From contig JAHEMB010000281.1 of NCBI GenBank assembly GCA_024643915.1, positions 1 through 5,741 of the forward strand: 5,741 nucleotides of DNA, in the 5' to 3' direction. The position numbers and the translations under genes were made by a program. Positions 1-5,384 of the stretch are shown in pieces (position 1 is the stretch's first letter; the number at the start of each line of letters is the position of its first letter). The notes under the pieces are model-generated. The model was not told where the DNA came from. It ran no database searches and saw only the letters and a program-made list of their open reading frames with translations. The DNA is from Rhodothermaceae bacterium (GTDB lineage Bacteria > Bacteroidota > Rhodothermia > Rhodothermales > JAHEMB01).

Positions 1-879
1 GCCGGTGTCCCCGTGTTGCAGGTAGGTGTCGGCCATGAGAGGGTAGAGCCACCACCAGTCCGGCTGCATCGTCACGTTGAGTTCGAAGAATAACAACGCC
101 TCCTCCACCCTGCCCTGCTCCAGAAAAGCTTTGCCGACGCGCTGCATGGCGTTGGTGCTGAAACTGTAGACGTCGGCCTCGCCATATGCTTCGCGCAAAG
201 CGTCAAACTGCGCCCGCGCCGCCGCGACGCCCTGCTGCTCCACCGTTTCGGCCAGGAGGTCGGCCACGAGGCGGACGCGCCGCTCCCAGGTGACGACGAG
301 CGAGATATCCACCTCTTCGCTGGCCCACGCGCTGCCGTTCTTCATCACCTGCAAAAACGCCTGCTCCGACCCCACCCCAAAATCGACGCGGTTGATGGTG
401 ACACGTCCTTCGGCGCCACGCATGATGCTGTTGGTGTTGGGATAGAGCAACTCGTCGGTGAGCGTGAAGGGAATCACGACCTCTTTCGTGACGCCGTGAA
501 TGGTGAGCGGGCCGACGACCCGGTACCCCCCCGCCGTCTTCTCGAAGCGCGTGCTGCGAAACGTCAGCTCAGGGTATTGCTCAACGTCAAAGAAGTCGTC
601 GCTCCGAAGGTGGCGGTCGCGCCGTTCCACGCCCGTATCGATGCTCTCGGCCCGGATGGCGACCTCCACCGACGACCGCCTCAGGTCCTCCTCGTCGAAG
701 ACCAACGTGCCCTCGTACTCGGTGAAGACGCCGCGCACCGGCACGACGCCCACGTAGCGGATCGAGAACCCGATCTCGGTATGCTCAGGATCAATCGTGT
801 ACGTCTTCGGCTCCTCAGCCAGCGCGACGGTAGCGAGGCAGCACGTCAGGAGCGCGAGGGTCGTGGAGGCAAAGCGCAT
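1..879 (-). CDS. Secreted YceI-family protein with C-terminal TPR-like extension (partial, 3' end off the window)
   Basis: The reading frame is open from ATG at 879-877 to the left edge, giving 293 residues without a stop. Residues 1-21 form a signal peptide: Arg2, a hydrophobic core, then A-L-A before Glu22. Residues 26-197 carry YceI hallmarks: YTIDPEHTEIGFSIRYVG near 27-44, a run with H90, LRSDDFF and YPELTF (90-107), PLTIHGVTKEV (124-134) and RVDFGVG (164-170). YceI domains are lipocalin-like barrels that bind isoprenoid or other amphiphilic lipids in the periplasm; the ligand here is unknown. E. coli YceI is about 190 residues and stops near this point. Here a helical tail follows, with a TPR-like unit (AFLEQGRVEEALLFFELN, 251-268) and the start of another (278-290). 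Similar tails end many Bacteroidota secreted hydrolases (general knowledge). The next in-frame stop upstream is at 951-949. ATG is preferred over in-frame GTG (912) and TTG (924) because it begins the signal peptide directly. No clear Shine-Dalgarno is seen. Confidence 0.92.
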   Translation of the reverse strand, partial: MRFASTTLALLTCCLATVALAEEPKTYTIDPEHTEIGFSIRYVGVVPVRGVFTEYEGTLVFDEEDLRRSSVEVAIRAESIDTGVERRDRHLRSDDFFDVEQYPELTFRSTRFEKTAGGYRVVGPLTIHGVTKEVVIPFTLTDELLYPNTNSIMRGAEGRVTINRVDFGVGSEQAFLQVMKNGSAWASEEVDISLVVTWERRVRLVADLLAETVEQQGVAAARAQFDALREAYGEADVYSFSTNAMQRVGKAFLEQGRVEEALLFFELNVTMQPDWWWLYPLMADTYLQHGDTG

Positions 880-921
880 GGTTCTATCGGCTTCTTGTTC
901 AGTCGCTGTCACACAGCATAA

Positions 922-961
922 CAAGATCCCCTGGAGCTTGTGTAAGCTTCAGGGGATCTTG
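922..961 (-). terminator. Strong 18-bp hairpin, probable terminator of the 899-residue gene
   Basis: The arms 922-939 and 944-961 pair over 18 positions around a four-base loop, GTGT. One position (934/949) is G-U in plus-strand RNA and C-A in minus-strand RNA. It starts 53 bases past the stop of the 899-residue gene and lies upstream of the YceI gene, so termination between the two is the natural reading. No U-tract follows on the minus strand (TTATGCTG). On the plus strand a pyrimidine-rich run follows (CTTCTTCCTCCCTCC). The hairpin is certain from the sequence; its function is inferred. Confidence 0.7.
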
Positions 962-1014
962 CTTCTTCCTCCCTCCTGTTCTCTCCGAGCGGTACGGCAG
1001 CCGTCCGTCGAAGG

Positions 1015-3714
1015 TTACGGGTTCAGCCAGTAGGTGAACTTCACCATGAAAATATTGTCCGGCCGGAGGTCGATCAGGCGGTCGAACGAGTCGCCGAAGC
1101 GGAGGTCGCCGAATTCCTGCGCGTCGGACCGGCTCTGCGTCCAGACGAAGAAGAGCGTCGAGCCGGGGCGGTACTCCCAGCGCATCACCGCCGTGCCGCG
1201 GAGGGAGGCGAAGTTGAAGTCCGGGTTGCCGACGGCCAGGGGCGCCGCCGGGCCGTTCGGGCCATCCGGGTCGGCCACGAAGGCATCAGGATCGAAGGTC
1301 GAGACACCCTCGCCGTAGACGTTGAAGTCGTAACTCTTCGGGCGGGCCAGTTCCTTGAACTCGCTGAAATCGCCGGCCGAGATGAGCGGCTGGGCGAAAA
1401 GCTGGAAGGAGAGCGCCGGCGAGAAGGTCCAGTTGAGGCGAAGGCTGGAAGAGACCGTCACCTGGTCCATGTCCGCGAAGACGTAGCGCTGCCCGAACGT
1501 CTCGGTCGCGAGCGGATCGTCGAAGGTGCCGACGTACTGCGTCTCTACGTGGGAGAACGAAACGCCGGGACTGAGCGAGAGGGCGACATTGGCCGCCGGG
1601 CGCCACTCCATCTCCAGTTCCACGTTGCCCTCGTTCCCCGCCTCCGTCGATTTCCAGACGTAACCTTCAAGCTCGAAGACAAGCGCCTTGCGGCTGTCGC
1701 TTTCGGCCCCGAAGAAGACGACGCGGCTGGCCGGATCGCGCGTGAGGGGGCCGCCGCGCGTGCGCCGGTTGTTGTTCGAGGGGGGCCGAAATTGCCCGCC
1801 GAAGAAAATCGACCAGTAGTTGTGGAACTGCATACTGTAGTTCGCCCAGAACCCCCGGTCGACCAGGTTGCCGTCGAAATCGTACGACTGCATGAACGAC
1901 GAATTCAGGAAGATCCTGCGGTAGAACGTCCCCGGATCGCGCCAGCGGTAGCCCACGACGATGTGGCCGTTGATGTGGTCGGCCTTCCACTGGAAGCCCA
2001 GGTCATTGACGTCGAAGCCGGGGCTGATGGCGCCGAGGGCGGCGTTCACGTGGAGCTTGCCGCGCTGCTTGTTAAGCATCAGCCGCCCAGACCAACCGGT
2101 GAGCGAGGTCGCGCTGCTATCCACAGAGACGTGGTTGGCGTCGGGGCGCTGGAAGTAGTGCTGCGAATTCTGCTGGAGGCTCAGCAGCCGCGCCTCGGTG
2201 CCGCGCACATGCGAGAGGCTGGACCAGCCCGTCAGCACCCACGTCTTCTCCTTGTCGAGGAAGGTCCAGCCGTCGAGGCCGGCGGCGTAGGACTCCTCGT
2301 TGATCTCGTCACGCAGCCGATCCTCCTGGAATGAGCGCGCGGCGATGGTGGACATAAAACCGAGTGCCTGCCGCCCCTCGTTGATCTCCTTCTGCGCGCG
2401 GTAGACGCCGTAGTACGCCAGCGGCTCCACCTCGGCGCTGAAGCGGTCGCCGCCGAGGGCGAGGTCGGCCATCTCCCGCGCCGTCAGGGCCTGCACCGTG
2501 CCCACGTTCCAGCTTCCGCCGATCTGTCCCGTCAGCTTGGCCGCGCCGATGATGTTGGTGCCGTCGTCCGCGTTGACGAAGTCGGCCTCCGGGGTGCTAC
2601 CCTGCGGGGCGCGCCCGATGCGGCGGCTGTAAAAGAGGTCGGGGCTACCCCAGTTGAAGCCCCAGTTGTTGTTCGCGCCCCCACTGCCAAAGTTGAACAC
2701 GTTCGCATTCTCGATAAAGAAGGGCCGCTTCTCGGGAAAGAAAGTTTCGAAGTCGCTCAGGTTGACCACGGCGGGGTCCACCTCCACCTGCCCGAAGTCC
2801 GGGTTGATGGTGGCGTTGAGCGTGAGGTTGTTCGTCACGCCATACTTGAGGTCGGCGCCGAAGTCCGGGGTGATTTGCGAGCCGTCGTTGAAGGGATCGC
2901 CCTCGGCGGCGTCGGTGAACTCGGCTTTGGTGGTGACGTAGGGCACCACTTCGATCTGGCGCGGCGGTGTGATGTTGTGCAGGCCGGTCAGATCGTAGAA
3001 ACGCGAGACGAAGCCGCTCTCGTTGCGAGGCGTGTAGACGAGGTAATCCTCCTCGTTCTTCCGGGCGATCTCGCGCTTGAAGTTGATGCCCCACACCTGC
3101 TCTTCTAGATCGTAGAAGCGAAGCTGCGAGTAAGGGATGCGCATCTCGGCCACCCAGCCCTCCTCGTCGATGCGGGCCTTGCCCTGCCATACGGCGTCCC
3201 ACGAGTCGTCGTCCCAGTCGTCGTTCATCAGCACGCCGTCGTAGAGCGTGCCGGCGGCGTTAAGGGCGAAATAATAGCCCGTCCGGTCGTCGTTAAAAGG
3301 ATCGATGAGGAAGCCAAAGAGGTCGGATTCGAGGTAGGCATCGCGCCGGCCCAGGCGGGCGACGATGGAATCGGGGGCGCTATCGTAGAGGCGGGCGGCG
3401 ACGTAGATGGCCTCGTCGTCGTAGAGGAGGCGGACGACGGTGCGCTCGGTGGGCGCGGCGCCCTGCACGGGCTCACGCTGCTTGAGGTCGTCAATGACGG
3501 GGGCCTGCTGCCAGGCCGCCTCATCCAGCCGCCCGTCGATAGCGATGGCCGCGGTTTCGGCGAGGCGGGCGGCCTGAACGGTGCGGCGCACGGCCCGGCT
3601 GCTTTCCGCTTTCTCGTCGAGCGTGGCCGCCCCGCGATCCGCCTGGAATTGCAGGGCCGCCGCCGGGTCACACGCGAGCACGAGCAGCACACACAGCAGA
3701 AACAATCGTTGCAT
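1015..3714 (-). CDS. Exported CBM9-like / DUF5916 protein, probable outer-membrane barrel
   Basis: This is a complete 899-residue protein ending in TAA. Residues 1-20 are a signal peptide, probably cut after A-A-A at 18-20. Residues 50-240 form a CBM9-like beta-sandwich: IDGRLDEAAWQQAP (59-72), a strand region IYVAARLYDS (103-112), DPFNDDRTGYYFALNAAG (138-155) and GWVAEMRIPYSQLRF (186-200). From about 250 to the end is the DUF5916 region, with its typical NPDFGQVEVDPAVVNLSDFE (304-323), FFPEKRPFFIEN (325-336) and FYSRRIGR (361-368). It closes with alternating strands and the end MVKFTYWLNP. Proteins of this layout are common in Bacteroidota and relatives and are predicted to be outer-membrane barrels. 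Their substrate is not established, and the CBM9-like domain only hints at sugar or glycan binding. No catalytic motif is visible. The start is supported by GAGGGAG about six bases upstream of ATG. The gene diverges from the FG-GAP gene, and a hairpin lies 53 bases past its stop. Confidence 0.93.
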   Translation of the reverse strand: MQRLFLLCVLLVLACDPAAALQFQADRGAATLDEKAESSRAVRRTVQAARLAETAAIAIDGRLDEAAWQQAPVIDDLKQREPVQGAAPTERTVVRLLYDDEAIYVAARLYDSAPDSIVARLGRRDAYLESDLFGFLIDPFNDDRTGYYFALNAAGTLYDGVLMNDDWDDDSWDAVWQGKARIDEEGWVAEMRIPYSQLRFYDLEEQVWGINFKREIARKNEEDYLVYTPRNESGFVSRFYDLTGLHNITPPRQIEVVPYVTTKAEFTDAAEGDPFNDGSQITPDFGADLKYGVTNNLTLNATINPDFGQVEVDPAVVNLSDFETFFPEKRPFFIENANVFNFGSGGANNNWGFNWGSPDLFYSRRIGRAPQGSTPEADFVNADDGTNIIGAAKLTGQIGGSWNVGTVQALTAREMADLALGGDRFSAEVEPLAYYGVYRAQKEINEGRQALGFMSTIAARSFQEDRLRDEINEESYAAGLDGWTFLDKEKTWVLTGWSSLSHVRGTEARLLSLQQNSQHYFQRPDANHVSVDSSATSLTGWSGRLMLNKQRGKLHVNAALGAISPGFDVNDLGFQWKADHINGHIVVGYRWRDPGTFYRRIFLNSSFMQSYDFDGNLVDRGFWANYSMQFHNYWSIFFGGQFRPPSNNNRRTRGGPLTRDPASRVVFFGAESDSRKALVFELEGYVWKSTEAGNEGNVELEMEWRPAANVALSLSPGVSFSHVETQYVGTFDDPLATETFGQRYVFADMDQVTVSSSLRLNWTFSPALSFQLFAQPLISAGDFSEFKELARPKSYDFNVYGEGVSTFDPDAFVADPDGPNGPAAPLAVGNPDFNFASLRGTAVMRWEYRPGSTLFFVWTQSRSDAQEFGDLRFGDSFDRLIDLRPDNIFMVKFTYWLNP

Positions 3715-3720
3715 AAGAGT

Positions 3721-3728
3721 CTCCCTCT
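3721..3728 (-). promoter_or_regulatory. Shine-Dalgarno-like site for the 899-residue gene
   Basis: Read on the minus strand, AGAGGGAG ends six bases before the ATG at 3714. It is the only clear purine-rich ribosome-binding candidate in the window and supports this start. The YceI and FG-GAP starts have nothing comparable. Confidence 0.5.
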
Positions 3729-3790
3729 CTTGAGACTAAAGGTCGTAGCGTAGGTGAGATGCCGCCGGGGCCGGAAGGGTTGGGTGGGGC

Positions 3791-3800
3791 TTGCCGGCAA
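3791..3800. repeat. Perfect palindrome TTGCCGGCAA
   Basis: This ten-base perfect dyad lies 77 bases upstream of the ATG of the 899-residue gene, where an operator could sit. The half CCGGCAAT occurs again at 3961-3968, inside the candidate promoter of the divergent gene. A ten-base palindrome is not very unlikely by chance in 391 bases, so an operator role is only a suggestion. Confidence 0.35.
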
Positions 3801-3810
3801 TCAGGTTTCA

Positions 3811-3881
3811 ACTACAGGTGTAGTGCCCTACGGGGCGATCTGCCCCCGTGTTACGACCGGGCCACAAAAAAGGTGGGGCAC
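3811..3881 (+). other. Block of nested and competing hairpins, possible structured RNA or DNA element
   Basis: An outer stem pairs GTGCCCTAC (3823-3831) with GTGGGGCAC (3873-3881), nine pairs with one G-U in plus-strand RNA. Just inside it GGGGC (3832-3836) pairs with GCCCC (3842-3846) around GATCT. Two alternatives compete with these: ACTAC/GTAGT (3811-3815 with 3820-3824), and GCCC/GGGC (3825-3828 with 3833-3836) closed by a UACG tetraloop of the very stable UNCG type. The outer stem is better on the plus strand, since the G-U becomes A-C on the minus strand. I could not match it to a known RNA family, and folding energy was not computed. Confidence 0.35.
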
Positions 3882-3896
3882 ACTGCAATCTCTCAC

Positions 3897-3929
3897 GAGA
3901 AGTTTATCGAGACTTGCGATAACCTTCTT
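3897..3929. repeat. Imperfect inverted repeat with core TTATCG-N7-CGATAA, candidate operator
   Basis: The arms 3897-3909 and 3917-3929 pair over 13 positions with one mismatch (3903/3923) and one G-T (3897/3929). The perfect core is TTATCG (3904-3909) and CGATAA (3917-3922) with a seven-base spacer, centred at 3913. Such spaced six-base half-sites suit a dimeric regulator. It lies about 25 bases upstream of the candidate -33 element of the FG-GAP gene, a position typical of activator sites. It could equally be an RNA hairpin. Confidence 0.45.
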
Positions 3930-3952
3930 CAACGACGTGCTCCCTGTGCTAC

Positions 3953-3987
3953 CTTGGCGCCCGGCAATGGTCCCACCTGTAGATTTG
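3953..3987 (+). promoter_or_regulatory. Candidate Bacteroidota-type promoter for the FG-GAP gene
   Basis: TAGATTTG at 3980-3987 matches the TAnnTTTG -7 element of Bacteroidota sigma factors. CTTG at 3953-3956 matches three of four positions of the TTTG -33 element, with a 23-base spacer, slightly long. It would leave a leader of roughly 110 bases before the ATG at 4106. An eight-base match occurs easily, so this is tentative and depends on the host belonging to that group. Confidence 0.35.
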
Positions 3988-4013
3988 CGGCCCTGAATGG
4001 CGCGGGCGTGGCA

Positions 4014-4045
4014 TAGCGTTTGTCCTGTTTCTGAAACCTAGCGTT
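4014..4045. repeat. Direct repeats TAGCGTT flanking the dyad GTTTC-T-GAAAC
   Basis: TAGCGTT occurs at 4014-4020 and 4039-4045. Between the copies lies the dyad GTTTC-T-GAAAC (4027-4037). The cluster is between the candidate promoter and the FG-GAP start, where it could bind a repressor or act in the leader RNA. The elements are short and may be coincidence. Confidence 0.25.
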
Positions 4046-4105
4046 GCTACTGGATTTTAGAAGCCTGCGGCGGATGCCCCCACGTGCGCCCTCCCCCTGT
4101 TCAAG

Positions 4106-5296
4106 ATGGTGAACGGTTTGAAAGGATTTCTCCTAGTGCTGATGCTGCTACCGGTGTGGCACGCCCCGGCGCAGATCTTCAAGTTGCCGCACCCGGACAG
4201 CACGGCGGGCAACTTCTTCGGCACGGCGGTGGCCCTTGACGGGCGGCGTGCGCTCGTGTCCGCCCCCGCCGAGGATGCCTGCGGTGTGGATTCGGGCGCA
4301 GCCTACCTTTTCGAACTAGATGTAGCGACAGACGCATGGACGCAAATCGCCCGGCTCGTGGCGAATGATTGCGAACCGGGCCGTTTCTTCGGCCGCTCCG
4401 TCGCCCTTAGCGGCGACCGGGTGATGATCTCCGCCTCCCGCGAGTTTTTTGCCCAGGAGCTGTCGAACGCTGTCTATATTTTCGAGCCGGACAGCGCGGG
4501 GACGTGGCGGCAGGTGGGCCGCCTGACTTCGCCCGGGGGCCAGGAGGAGGGCGCCTTTGCCACCTCGGTCGCGCTCGACGGCGACCGCGCCCTCATTACC
4601 ACCTCAGGCGACCCCGGCGACGCCCGGTATCACGGCGCCGCCTACGTCTTCGAGCATGACACGGCTACCAACCGCTGGGAGATCAAAGCCCGCCTCACCA
4701 GCCCCAGCGGCACGCGCAACGGCATCTTCGGCGGGGCCGGCGCCCTGGACGGCGACCGCGCCGTGGTGGGCGCCTCCACGTACTTCCGCGAGCGCCCCGG
4801 CTCGGTCTACGTCTTCGAGCGCGACCCGGAAACGGGCCGGTGGAACGAAGCCGCCCGCTTCGGCGACATCGACGGCTTCAACATCTCCGTCGCGGTGTCG
4901 GGCGATCAGGTGCTGGTGGGCGAGAGCAAGGATGGCCGCCGCAGCACCGGCGCGGCCTCCCTCTACACCCGCGACGCCTCCGGGAAATGGGCCTTCCAGG
5001 AAAAGATGCGCCCCGCGCACCCCTACGAGTTGGGCGGCTTCGGCACCGCCGTGGCCCTCGAAGACGGCCTCGCCCTGGTGGCCGGCTACGACGAACAGCT
5101 CCGCTTCAACTACAACATCGACCGCGTCGTCTACGTGTTTGCGCCGGATGCTTCGGGAACCTGGAAGCAGCGACACGTCATCGACGTAGGCGAACTGGCC
5201 TTCGGCGCCGCCGTCGCCCTCGACGACGGGCACGCCCTCGTCGGCCAGGCCTCCGAGCAGCAGCCCGGCGCCGCCTACGTCGTCAAGCTCCGCTGA
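4106..5296 (+). CDS. Secreted seven-repeat FG-GAP beta-propeller protein
   Basis: This is a complete 396-residue protein. Residues 1-22 are a signal peptide (Lys6, a Leu-rich core, A-P-A before Gln23). The rest is seven copies of an FG-GAP type repeat (FG-GAP_2-like), each with an FG-x-x-VALDGDRALVGA-like strand pair, then GAAYVFE and a W-containing strand. Repeats start near residues 35, 92, 149, 206, 257, 311 and 364. The first four are exactly 57 residues apart; later ones are slightly shorter. Seven repeats fit a complete seven-bladed propeller. The family is known for binding roles, as in integrin alpha chains; no catalytic motif is seen and the partner is unknown. The only two cysteines, 59 and 89, could form a disulfide after export. 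There is no C-terminal sorting domain or membrane anchor: the protein ends in the last blade. The start is fixed by an in-frame TAG at 4058 with no other ATG between; no Shine-Dalgarno is seen. Confidence 0.92.
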   Translation: MVNGLKGFLLVLMLLPVWHAPAQIFKLPHPDSTAGNFFGTAVALDGRRALVSAPAEDACGVDSGAAYLFELDVATDAWTQIARLVANDCEPGRFFGRSVALSGDRVMISASREFFAQELSNAVYIFEPDSAGTWRQVGRLTSPGGQEEGAFATSVALDGDRALITTSGDPGDARYHGAAYVFEHDTATNRWEIKARLTSPSGTRNGIFGGAGALDGDRAVVGASTYFRERPGSVYVFERDPETGRWNEAARFGDIDGFNISVAVSGDQVLVGESKDGRRSTGAASLYTRDASGKWAFQEKMRPAHPYELGGFGTAVALEDGLALVAGYDEQLRFNYNIDRVVYVFAPDASGTWKQRHVIDVGELAFGAAVALDDGHALVGQASEQQPGAAYVVKLR

Positions 5297-5330
5297 GAGC
5301 ATCTGTTGTCAAAGAGAGGCTGAAATAGCA

Positions 5331-5360
5331 AGGCCGCGCCCGAAACACCGGACGCGGCCT
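5331..5360. terminator. Hairpin between convergent genes, probable two-way terminator
   Basis: The arms 5331-5342 and 5349-5360 form 12 positions around AAACAC. One position (5339/5352) is C-A in plus-strand RNA and a G-U pair in minus-strand RNA. It lies 34 bases past the stop of the FG-GAP gene and 24 bases past the stop of aconitase. On the plus strand it is followed by CTTTCTCCTT, a weak T-rich tail. Its position in an 88-base convergent gap makes termination of both genes the simplest reading. Confidence 0.75.
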
Positions 5361-5384
5361 CTTTCTCCTTCAAGAAAAAAGAAC

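Larger units (their letters stand above)
3715..4105. other. Divergent intergenic region with several inverted repeats
   Basis: This 391-base gap separates two divergent genes and must hold the promoters of both. It is visibly less GC-rich than its neighbours. I see no convincing gene in it: the short plus-strand frames starting at 3754 and 3759 have no family resemblance that I recognise. From left to right it holds a perfect palindrome TTGCCGGCAA (3791-3800), a block of competing hairpins (3811-3881), an imperfect 13-pair stem (3897-3929), a TAnnTTTG-type promoter candidate (3980-3987), and a small dyad flanked by direct repeats (4014-4045). No family of riboswitch or small RNA was recognised. 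Confidence 0.8.

Noticed and set aside
1549..2334. Long plus-strand frame (261 codons) opposite the 899-residue gene
   Set aside because: It lies wholly antisense to a clear DUF5916 coding region, has an Ala/Arg/Val/Glu-rich composition typical of the mirror of GC-rich codons, and shows no recognisable domain.
3228..3800. 190-codon minus-strand frame over the start of the 899-residue gene
   Set aside because: It is an alternative frame of the real gene, rich in Pro, Ser and Arg; the signal peptide and CBM9-like domain belong to the other frame.
3775..3885. Possible TPP or cobalamin riboswitch
   Set aside because: On the minus strand AACCTGATTGCCGGCAA recalls the TPP 3' half, but the CTGAGA half is missing. 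On the plus strand GCCAC recalls part of cobalamin elements, but the B12 box is absent. Neither downstream gene fits such control.
3754..4016. Two overlapping short plus-strand frames in the divergent gap
   Set aside because: They have no credible ribosome site, no signal or domain that I recognise, they overlap the inverted repeats, and the two frames compete with each other. A protein search giving conserved homologues in relatives would reverse this.
3715..4105. CRISPR array or tRNA in the intergenic gap
   Set aside because: There are no regularly spaced direct repeats of 24-40 bases, and no cloverleaf with a T-loop consensus was found.
4604..5302. Long minus-strand frame (232 codons) opposite the propeller gene
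   Set aside because: Its Val/Gly/Ala repeats simply mirror the FG-GAP repeats on the other strand.
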